Source: Allobosea sp. AAP35 (GTDB lineage: Bacteria > Pseudomonadota > Alphaproteobacteria > Rhizobiales > Beijerinckiaceae). From it: DNA of 64,000 bases. Positions 57,517 through 64,000 of this stretch are shown in pieces (position 1 is the stretch's first letter; each line of letters opens with the position of its first letter). The DNA lies in assembly GCF_001295925.1 (NCBI RefSeq), contig NZ_LJHQ01000003.1, positions 1-64,000 of the forward strand. Direction: 5' to 3'. The notes under the pieces are model-generated. The model saw only the letters and a program-made list of their open reading frames with translations. It had not been told where the DNA came from and ran no database searches. The position numbers were made by a program, and so were the translations under genes.

Positions 57517-58482
57517 ATGAGCCTCTTGAAGACACTGGCCACCCTCGCCGGCGCGACCGCGCTTTCGCTCACCCTTTCCGTCGGCGCCGCCTCCGCGCTC
57601 GACGCCCGCTACAAGGATGCCGACGGCGACATGGTTGCCGACGCGCCCACGGCTGCTGCCGACCTTGTTGATCCCGCGACCCTGATCTTCGCCTATACCC
57701 CGGTCGAAGATCCCGCCGTCTACGCCAAGGTTTGGGATGAATTCCTCAAGCACATGGAAAAGGTCACCGGCAAGCGGGTGCAGTTCTTCCCCGTGCAGAG
57801 CAATGCCGCACAGCTTGAGGCCATGCGCGCCGGCCGCCTGCATGTCGCCGGCTTCAACACCGGCTCGAACCCGATCGCCGTCGCCTGCTCCGGCTTCGTT
57901 CCCTTCACCATGATGGCCTCGAAGAAGAACGAGTTCGGCTACGAGATGGAGATCATCACCTATCCCGGCTCCGGCATCGAGAAGATCGAGGACATCAAGG
58001 GCAAGAAGCTCGCCTTCACCTCCGAGACCTCGAACTCCGGCTTCAAGGCGCCGTCCGCCCTGCTCGCGCAGGAGTTCAAGATGGAAGCCAAGAAGGATTA
58101 CGAGCCCGTCTTCTCCGGCAAGCACGACAATTCGATCATCGGCGTCGCCAACAAGGACTATCCGGCCGCGGCCATCGCCAATTCGGTCAAGTCCCGCATG
58201 ATCGCGCGCAACGTCATCAAGGCCGATGCGACCAAGGTGATCTACAAGTCGCAGACCTTCCCGACCACGGGCTATGGCTACGCGCACAATCTGAAGCCCG
58301 AACTCGCCGCCAAGATCAAAGAGGCGTTCTTCAGCTTCAACTGGGACGGCACCGCCCTCCAGAAGGAGTTCGCCTCGGCCGAGCCGCCGCAGGAGAAGTT
58401 CATCCCGATCACCTTCAAGGAGCATTGGGAAGTCGTGCGCAATATCGATAAGGCGCTGAACGTCAGCTACGCCTGCAAGTAA
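57517..58482 (+). CDS. phnD: Phosphonate/phosphite/phosphate ABC transporter binding protein
   Basis: A 321-residue periplasmic PhnD/PtxB-type protein with a signal peptide ([18 protein letters not shown]). [20 protein letters not shown] and [19 protein letters not shown] are family marks, as is [20 protein letters not shown] near the middle. The ATG follows CGGGAGTTGACC. Whether it prefers phosphonate, phosphite or phosphate cannot be read from the sequence. It heads phnDCEE. Confidence 0.94.
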   Translation: MSLLKTLATLAGATALSLTLSVGAASALDARYKDADGDMVADAPTAAADLVDPATLIFAYTPVEDPAVYAKVWDEFLKHMEKVTGKRVQFFPVQSNAAQLEAMRAGRLHVAGFNTGSNPIAVACSGFVPFTMMASKKNEFGYEMEIITYPGSGIEKIEDIKGKKLAFTSETSNSGFKAPSALLAQEFKMEAKKDYEPVFSGKHDNSIIGVANKDYPAAAIANSVKSRMIARNVIKADATKVIYKSQTFPTTGYGYAHNLKPELAAKIKEAFFSFNWDGTALQKEFASAEPPQEKFIPITFKEHWEVVRNIDKALNVSYACK

Positions 58483-58503
58483 GCCGGGCCTGTTCTCAGA
58501 CCA

Positions 58504-58527
58504 CCGGCCGCGCCCTCGCGCGGCCGG
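58504..58527 (+). terminator. Intercistronic hairpin between phnD and phnC
   Basis: Perfect ten-base arms CCGGCCGCGC (58504-58513) and GCGCGGCCGG (58518-58527) around CCTC, followed by CATCGTTTT. The short T-run makes it a partial terminator or an mRNA-stabilising hairpin that would favour the binding protein over the ATPase and permeases. It ends 19 bases before the phnC ATG. Confidence 0.7.
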
Positions 58528-58546
58528 CATCGTTTTGGAGGCCCAC

Positions 58547-59386
58547 ATGCTCGTCATCGAGAACCTGACCAAGCGCTACGCCACCGGCGATCTGGCGTTG
58601 GAGGCGGTCACCCTGTCGGTCCCGGCCGGGCAGGTCGTCGGCCTGATCGGACCCTCTGGCGCCGGCAAATCCTCGCTGATCCGCTGCGTCAACCGTTTGG
58701 TCGAGCCCAGCGAGGGCACGATCAAGCTCGGCGATCTCGATCTGTCGCGCCTCTCCCGCGGCGCCCTGGGGCAGGCGCGCCGCCGCATGGGCATGATCTT
58801 TCAGGAATACGCCTTGGTCGATCGGCTGTCGGTGATGGAAAACGTGCTGTCGGGCCGGCTCGGCTATGTCGGCTTCTGGCGTTCGTTCTTTCGCCGCTTC
58901 CCGCAGGCCGATATCGATCGCGCCTTCGCGGTGCTGGAGCGCGTCGGCCTGACCGACCATGTCGACAAGCGCGCCGATGCGCTCTCGGGCGGCCAGCGCC
59001 AGCGCGTCGGTATCGCCCGCGCGCTGGTGCAGGAGCCCGATCTGCTGCTGGTCGACGAGCCCACCGCGAGCCTCGACCCCAAGACCTCGCGCCAGATCAT
59101 GCGGCTGATCGTCGAGCTCTGCGCCGAGCGCAATCTCGCCGCGATCGTCAACATTCACGACGTCGCGCTCGCGCAGATGTTCGTCCAGCGCATCGTCGGC
59201 TTGCGCAAGGGCAAGGTTGTCTTCGACGGGCCGCCCGATGGGCTGACCCCGGAGGTGCTGACCGAGATCTACGGCGCCGAGGACTGGACCGCCACGATCC
59301 GCAAGGCCGAGGAAGAGGACGAGCAAGCCGCCGCCGCCGGCGCGCCGGCGGTTCTCGTCCGCGATACGCCGCTGGTGACCGCATGA
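58547..59386 (+). CDS. phnC: Phosphonate-type ABC transporter ATP-binding protein
   Basis: A 279-residue ATPase. Walker A is GPSGAGKSS (~residues 35-43), the Q-loop is [19 protein letters not shown], the ABC signature [15 protein letters not shown], and Walker [14 protein letters not shown]. The C-terminus adds a charged tail ([14 protein letters not shown]). The ATG at 58547 has TTGGAGG six bases upstream; the TTG at 58535 is only its in-frame extension. It overlaps phnE by four bases. Confidence 0.96.
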   Translation: MLVIENLTKRYATGDLALEAVTLSVPAGQVVGLIGPSGAGKSSLIRCVNRLVEPSEGTIKLGDLDLSRLSRGALGQARRRMGMIFQEYALVDRLSVMENVLSGRLGYVGFWRSFFRRFPQADIDRAFAVLERVGLTDHVDKRADALSGGQRQRVGIARALVQEPDLLLVDEPTASLDPKTSRQIMRLIVELCAERNLAAIVNIHDVALAQMFVQRIVGLRKGKVVFDGPPDGLTPEVLTEIYGAEDWTATIRKAEEEDEQAAAAGAPAVLVRDTPLVTA

Positions 59387-60180
59387 GCGCGGTCTCGCGG
59401 CGCTGGACGCCGCCGCCCCTCATCGCCAATCCCACCCTGCGCTACGCCATCTATGCCGGTGTCGCCCTCTATCTCGTGGTCGCCTTCGGCACGGTCGAGC
59501 TGAACTGGGCCCGCATGTCGGAAGGCGCCGCGCGCGCCGGCCGGCTGTTTGCCGGGTTCCTCCAGCCCGATTTCACCTCGCGCTGGGGCGACATCAAGGC
59601 CGGGCTGCTCGAGAGCCTGACGATGACCGTGACCTCGACCATCATCGGCATCATCCTGTCCGTGCCCTTCGGCATCGGGGCGGCCCGCAACATCGCGCCG
59701 CTCCCGGTCTATGCCTTCTGCCGCGCCTTCATCGCAGTGGCGCGCAGCCTGCAGGAGGTCATCATCGCGATCTTCCTCGTGGTGCTGTTCGGCTTTGGGC
59801 CCTTCGCGGGCTTCCTGACGCTGGCATTCGCGACCATCGGTTTTCTGGCCAAGCTGTTGGCGGAGGATATCGAGGATATCGACCCCGCCCCGCTGGAGGC
59901 CATCCGCGCCACCGGCGCAGGCTGGTGGCAGGTTTTGATCTTCGCCGTCCTGCCTCAGGTCGCGCCACGTCTGATCGGCCTGTCGATGTACCGGGTCGAC
60001 ATCAACTTCCGGGAATCGGCCGTCGTCGGCATCGTCGGCGCCGGCGGCATCGGCGCGACGCTCAACACGGCGATGGACCGCTACGAATTCGACAGCGCCG
60101 CCGCGATCCTGCTGATCATCATCGGCATCGTGCTGGCCTGCGAATACGCATCCGGCTTCATCCGCGCGAAGGTGCAGTGA
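59383..60180 (+). CDS. phnE: Phosphonate-type ABC transporter permease, first
   Basis: A 265-residue inner-membrane permease. [20 protein letters not shown] and [20 protein letters not shown] are PhnE signatures. The EAA-like loop is [19 protein letters not shown]. It overlaps phnC by four bases and the second phnE by one. The two permeases probably form a heterodimer. Confidence 0.95.
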   Translation: MSAVSRRWTPPPLIANPTLRYAIYAGVALYLVVAFGTVELNWARMSEGAARAGRLFAGFLQPDFTSRWGDIKAGLLESLTMTVTSTIIGIILSVPFGIGAARNIAPLPVYAFCRAFIAVARSLQEVIIAIFLVVLFGFGPFAGFLTLAFATIGFLAKLLAEDIEDIDPAPLEAIRATGAGWWQVLIFAVLPQVAPRLIGLSMYRVDINFRESAVVGIVGAGGIGATLNTAMDRYEFDSAAAILLIIIGIVLACEYASGFIRAKVQ

Positions 60181-60998
60181 TGCCGGTCTCCATCGCTCAG
60201 GACGGCACCAAACTCTGGCAGCGCCGCACCAGCCGGGCCGAATGGCTGCATTTCGCCGGCTGGTTCGCCCTGCTCCTGCTCTTCGTCTTCACCTGGCAGG
60301 TGATGACGCAGGACACGATCTGGGCCTTTGTGCTCGATGCCCCGCGCCAGGCCGCCGATATCGGCTCGCGCATGTGGCCGCCGCGCTGGTCTTATATGAG
60401 CGCCGTCTGGAAGCCGCTCTGGGACACCATCAACATGGCGACTTTGGGCACGCTTCTGGCGATCGTGCTCGCCGTGCCGATCGCCTTCCTCACCGCGCGC
60501 AACACCACGCCGAGCGCGACCTTCATCCGGCCGATCGCGCTGCTCGTCATCGTCTCGTCCCGCTCGATCAACGCGATCATCTGGGCGCTCGTGCTGGTCA
60601 CGATCCTGGGTCCGGGCGTGCTCGCCGGCATCCTGGCGATCGCGCTGCGCTCGATCGGCTTCATCGCCAAGCTGCTCTACGAGGCGATCGAGGAGATCAA
60701 TGTCGAGCCGGTCGAGGCGATCCGCGCCACCGGCGCCTCGCCCCAGCAGGTTCTGGCCTGGGGCATCTGGCCGCAGATCACCCCGGCCTTTGCCGGCATC
60801 ACAGTCTTCCGCTGGGACATCAACATCCGCGAGGCGACGGTGCTAGGGCTCGTCGGAGCCGGCGGCATCGGCGTCAATCTCGAAAGCTCGATGAACACGC
60901 TGGCCTGGCCGCAGGTGACGCTGCTTCTGCTGGTCATCCTCGCGACCGTCGTCGTCAGCGAATGGGTCTCGGCGAAGATTCGCCACGCGATCATCTGA
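60180..60998 (+). CDS. phnE: Phosphonate-type ABC transporter permease, second
   Basis: A 272-residue PhnE-type permease. RPIALLVIVSSRSINAIIWALVLV and [20 protein letters not shown] with VLAWGIWPQITPAFAG are the family marks, and EATVLGLVGAGGIGVNL is the conserved C-terminal segment. The ATG at 60180 overlaps the preceding stop (TGATG). No C-P lyase genes follow within the window; an iron-type ABC system begins 64 bases downstream. Confidence 0.95.
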   Translation: MPVSIAQDGTKLWQRRTSRAEWLHFAGWFALLLLFVFTWQVMTQDTIWAFVLDAPRQAADIGSRMWPPRWSYMSAVWKPLWDTINMATLGTLLAIVLAVPIAFLTARNTTPSATFIRPIALLVIVSSRSINAIIWALVLVTILGPGVLAGILAIALRSIGFIAKLLYEAIEEINVEPVEAIRATGASPQQVLAWGIWPQITPAFAGITVFRWDINIREATVLGLVGAGGIGVNLESSMNTLAWPQVTLLLLVILATVVVSEWVSAKIRHAII

Positions 60999-61062
60999 AT
61001 CGTTGGCACCGCGTCATCATGGGCGTCCAGGATCGGGCGCTTCAACCCAGGGGAGTAACGCC

Positions 61063-62097
61063 ATGAACAAACATCTGATCGGTCTTGCCATCGCCGGTGC
61101 GCTCAGCGCCCATGCCATGCCCTCCGCCCAGGCCCAGCAGGGCGAACTGGTGGTCTATTGCACCGTCCAGGAGGAATGGTGCCGTCCGATGGTCCAGGCC
61201 TTTGAAGCCAAGACCGGCATCAAGGTCTCGATGACCCGCAAATCCTCCGGCGAGACCTATGCCCAGATCAAGGCAGAGGCCGCCAATCCGCGCGGCGACG
61301 TCTGGTGGGGTGGCACGGGCGACCCGCATCTGCAGGCAGCGGAAGAGAACCTCACCGAGGAATACCGCTCGCCGATGCTGGCGCAGTTGCTGCCTTGGGC
61401 TGTGAAGCAGGCCGAACAGTCGAAATTCCGCACTGTCGGCATCTATGCCGGCGCGCTCGGCTATGGCGTCAACACCAAGATGCTGGCTGAGAAGAAGATC
61501 GCCGAGCCGAAATGCTGGGCCGATCTGATCAAGGCGGAGTTCAAGGACGAGGTTCAGGTCGCCGATCCGAATTCGTCGGGCACCTCCTACACCATGCTGG
61601 CGACGATGGTTCAGCTGATGGGCGAGGACAAGGCCTTCGACTATCTCAAGGCCCTGCACAAGAACATCAACCAGTACACCAAATCGGGCGCCGCGCCGGC
61701 ACGCGCGGCGGCGACGGGCGAATCGATGGTCGGCATCGTCTTCCAGCACGACGCCGTCTCCCAGGCGGTCGCTGGTGCACCGCTCAAGGTGGTTTCGCCC
61801 TGCGAAGGCACCGGCTACGAGATCGGCTCGATGTCGCTGATCAAGGGCGCCAAGAACCTGGCCAACGCCAAGATCTGGTATGATTGGGCTCTCACGCCCG
61901 AAGCGCAGGAGATCGGCGAGAAGGCGAAGGCCTATCAGGTGCCGTCCAACAAATCCGCCAAGGTGCCGCCGGCCGCCCCCAACCTCGCAGAGACCAAGCT
62001 GATCGATTACGACTTCGCCAAATACGGCTCGTCGGTCGAGCGCACCCGCCTGCTGAAGAAGTGGGACGCCGAGGTCAAGACCGCGCCGAAGAACTGA
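61063..62097 (+). CDS. ABC transporter binding protein, iron(III)-type
   Basis: A 344-residue periplasmic protein (FbpA/AfuA/FutA-like SBP) with a signal peptide (AIAGALSAHAMPSAQAQ). ELVVYCTVQEEWCRPMVQAF is the N-terminal part, GDVWWGGTGDPHLQAAEEN the usual cleft motif, and VADPNSSGTSYTMLATMVQL the second. Metal ligands of true ferric-binding proteins (paired Tyr) are not obvious, so 2-aminoethylphosphonate or another ligand is possible, in keeping with the phn operon just upstream. GGGGAG precedes the ATG. Confidence 0.88.
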   Translation: MNKHLIGLAIAGALSAHAMPSAQAQQGELVVYCTVQEEWCRPMVQAFEAKTGIKVSMTRKSSGETYAQIKAEAANPRGDVWWGGTGDPHLQAAEENLTEEYRSPMLAQLLPWAVKQAEQSKFRTVGIYAGALGYGVNTKMLAEKKIAEPKCWADLIKAEFKDEVQVADPNSSGTSYTMLATMVQLMGEDKAFDYLKALHKNINQYTKSGAAPARAAATGESMVGIVFQHDAVSQAVAGAPLKVVSPCEGTGYEIGSMSLIKGAKNLANAKIWYDWALTPEAQEIGEKAKAYQVPSNKSAKVPPAAPNLAETKLIDYDFAKYGSSVERTRLLKKWDAEVKTAPKN

Positions 62098-62129
62098 ACC
62101 TACGGCTTGAGAGGGGCGGCCGCGCGACC

Positions 62130-64000
62130 ATGAAGCTCGACCGCTTCTCGCTGTTCTGGAGCATGGCGGGGTTGCTCGGCCTCGCCCTGCTGCCGGCGCT
62201 CAACGGCGATGCCCGCTCGGGGCTGGCGCTCGCTGCCTCCGGGCATGGCGTGGTGTTGGTTACGCTCGCGGTGCTGGTGATTGCAGCCGTTCCGCCGTCC
62301 AGGCGCGCCATCTCGTGGGTGGAACTCGGGCTGGCTGCTCTCGCGCTGCTTTTGATCGGGGTCGCCGGCTTCCGGCCGCTTGCGCTCTCGGGCCTTGGCC
62401 TGCTGCCCTCGCCGGCGCCCCTCAATCTCGGCGCCGGCCTCGCCATTGCCGCCGTCGCGCTGGTGGCTCTCGCGGCGGGAGCCTCGGCGCGGCTCGGAGC
62501 CTTCCGCAACGACCGCTTCGTTGCCACCTGCGTCGCCGTGATCGGCGCGCTCGTCATCCTGTTCGTGTTCTGGCCGGTCTCGCGGATGCTGGTCGAGGCC
62601 TTCGCCGGCCCATCCGGTTTCGTTTCGGCGGGGGAGTTGCTCGATCGGCTCAGCGCACCCGACATCTGGAGCCTGGGATGCCTCGGCGGCGGACAGGCCT
62701 GCGGCGTCGCGGTGAACTCGCTCGGGCTCGGCCTGCTCGTTGCCGGTCTATCGACTGTCTTCGGCCTCGCCTTCGCGCTCTTGGCGACGCGAACGAATGT
62801 GCGGATGCCGAAGCTTTTCGACGCGCTGGCGATCCTGCCGATCATCACCCCGCCCTTCGTCGTCGGGCTGGCGCTGATCGTGCTGTTCGGGCGCACCGGC
62901 ATCGTCACGGCGACGCTGAGCGACTGGTTCGGGCTGCCGCGCACGCGCTGGATTTATGGCCTGCCCGGCGTGACGATCGCGCAGGTGCTGAGCCAGGCAC
63001 CCTTATCCTTCATCATCCTGTCGGGCGCGCTGAAGGCGCTCAGTCCGACGCTGGAAGAGGCCGCGCAGACGCTGCGCGCCTCGCGCCTGCGCATCTTCAT
63101 GACCGTGACTCTGCCCCTGCTGGCGCCGGCGCTGCTCAACACCTTCCTGCTCGCCTTCGTCGAGAGCCTGTCGGATTTCGGCAATCCGCTGGTGCTGGGC
63201 GGCTCCTTCGAGGTGTTGTCGACCAAGATCTTCTTCGCCATCGCCGGTGCCCAGCACGAGCCGGCCCGCGCCGCGATCCTGGCGCTCATCCTGCTCGCCT
63301 TTACGCTGGCGGCCTTCGCGCTGCAGATGCGCCTGTTGGCAGGGACCTCCTTCGTCACCGTCTCGGGCAAGGGCGATTCCGGCCTGCCTTCGCCCCTGCC
63401 CGCCGCGATGCCGGCCGGCCTCTGGCTGATCGCGGCGCCCTGGATCGCACTGACGATCGCCGTCTACGGCGTCGTCCTGATCGGCGGCTTCGTCGTCGAT
63501 ATCGGCCGCTTCGACCTGACGCCGACGCTGGCGCATTTCGCGACCGGTTTTGCCGTCGGGACCGGAGACGCAGGGTTGGTCTGGCTCGGCTCGGCCTGGA
63601 ATTCGTTTTGGGTCACCGTCTGGGTCGCCGGCATCTCGGCACCCCTGACGGCGATGGTGGGGCTGTTGACGGCCTATGTGCTGGCGCGCCAGGAGTTCCG
63701 GGGCCGTCGCGCCTTCGAATTCATGACGCTGCTGTCCTTCGCGATCCCCGGCACGGTGATCGGCATCTCCTACATCCTCGCCTTCAACGTCGCCCCGGTC
63801 GAGATCACCGGCACGCTCGCGATCCTCATCGCCTGCTTCGTCTTCCGTAACATGCCGGTGGGCGTGCGCGCCGGCATGGCGGCTTTAAGCCAGATCGACA
63901 AATCGCTCGACGAGGCCTCGGCCACGCTGCGCGCCAGCACGGCCCGCACGCTCGTCCTGGTCATCCTGCCGCTGATCAAGCCCGCGATCGTGGCGACGCT
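62130..64000 (+). CDS. Iron-type ABC transporter permease (two-domain), 3' end outside window
   Basis: The frame opens at ATG 62130 (MKLDRFSLFWSMAGLLG) and is still open at the right edge, 623 codons so far. It is a fused FbpB/AfuB-type permease with two EAA loops: EEAAQTLRASRLRIFMTVTL in the first half and DEASATLRASTARTLVLVIL in the second. About eleven or more helices are visible. It follows the binding-protein gene by 32 bases. No ATPase is visible yet. The other-frame reading 62315-63850 on the same strand is a shadow. Confidence 0.92.
   Translation, partial: MKLDRFSLFWSMAGLLGLALLPALNGDARSGLALAASGHGVVLVTLAVLVIAAVPPSRRAISWVELGLAALALLLIGVAGFRPLALSGLGLLPSPAPLNLGAGLAIAAVALVALAAGASARLGAFRNDRFVATCVAVIGALVILFVFWPVSRMLVEAFAGPSGFVSAGELLDRLSAPDIWSLGCLGGGQACGVAVNSLGLGLLVAGLSTVFGLAFALLATRTNVRMPKLFDALAILPIITPPFVVGLALIVLFGRTGIVTATLSDWFGLPRTRWIYGLPGVTIAQVLSQAPLSFIILSGALKALSPTLEEAAQTLRASRLRIFMTVTLPLLAPALLNTFLLAFVESLSDFGNPLVLGGSFEVLSTKIFFAIAGAQHEPARAAILALILLAFTLAAFALQMRLLAGTSFVTVSGKGDSGLPSPLPAAMPAGLWLIAAPWIALTIAVYGVVLIGGFVVDIGRFDLTPTLAHFATGFAVGTGDAGLVWLGSAWNSFWVTVWVAGISAPLTAMVGLLTAYVLARQEFRGRRAFEFMTLLSFAIPGTVIGISYILAFNVAPVEITGTLAILIACFVFRNMPVGVRAGMAALSQIDKSLDEASATLRASTARTLVLVILPLIKPAIVAT

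Noticed and set aside
62315-63850. 511-codon open frame on the plus strand near the right edge
   Set aside because: The frame starting at 62130 encodes a clear two-domain permease with EAA loops; this one is Arg/Pro-rich and out of frame.

Overview
The window is high-GC DNA from an alphaproteobacterium, most likely of the order Hyphomicrobiales. Boseaceae or Methylobacteriaceae would fit best, with Bosea as the leading guess. The grounds are codon usage, a fused gamma/beta urease subunit, two PAS/HWE-free HisKA kinases of the PdhS/DivJ style, an alpha-type porin N-terminus and palindromic intergenic repeats typical of the group. The genus is inference; no rRNA or other marker is present. No tRNA, rRNA, CRISPR array, prophage or transposase was seen.

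Layout. Positions 1-7.9 kb hold housekeeping genes: the 3' end of glnE, a PAS histidine kinase, pepN and a cation-diffusion-facilitator transporter. From 8.0 to 10.1 kb come gloA, a VapBC toxin-antitoxin (TA) pair with a striking palindromic leader, and a PfkB-type sugar kinase overlapping vapC. From 10.2 to 18.0 kb lies a complete urease cluster: ureD, an acidic-tailed small protein, a ureAB fusion, an intruding AbrB/PIN TA pair, ureC, a small unknown gene, an ABM-fold monooxygenase gene, ureE with a long His tail, ureF, ureG and hupE/ureJ. Next are a GntR-uxuA operon (18.2-20.2 kb), DNA topoisomerase IB, NDH-2, dusA, a hotdog thioesterase, an ArsR/SRPBCC pair, a Tat-exported SMP-30 protein and a TauE permease.

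From 27.9 to 31.3 kb two more TA modules (Phd/PIN and BrnTA) flank cobS and cobT, which serve late cobalamin synthesis. Then come ddl, a membrane histidine kinase, a nuclease, a GST, a UDG-family protein, a short porin-like protein, an orphan TRAP binding protein, GNAT, agmatinase, a self-inhibited Fic protein and a spermidine-synthase-like protein. From 42.3 to 51 kb transporters dominate: MFS, a polar-amino-acid ABC set without its ATPase, a fifth TA module, Bcr/CflA and DMT exporters, along with a beta-hydroxyacid dehydrogenase and a sarcosine/N-methyltryptophan oxidase. At 51-55.8 kb are a soluble chemoreceptor with a PilZ-like domain and a three-gene operon of uncharacterised envelope proteins. 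The window closes with moaA, a DUF971 gene, a PhoB-box-preceded phnDCEE operon and an iron(III)-type ABC transporter whose permease runs off the end.

The most notable themes are five type II TA modules plus a Fic protein within 38 kb, one of the modules sitting inside the urease operon; short operator-like palindromes at several regulator genes; and the uncharacterised VWA-like/coiled-coil membrane operon at 52.9-55.8 kb.
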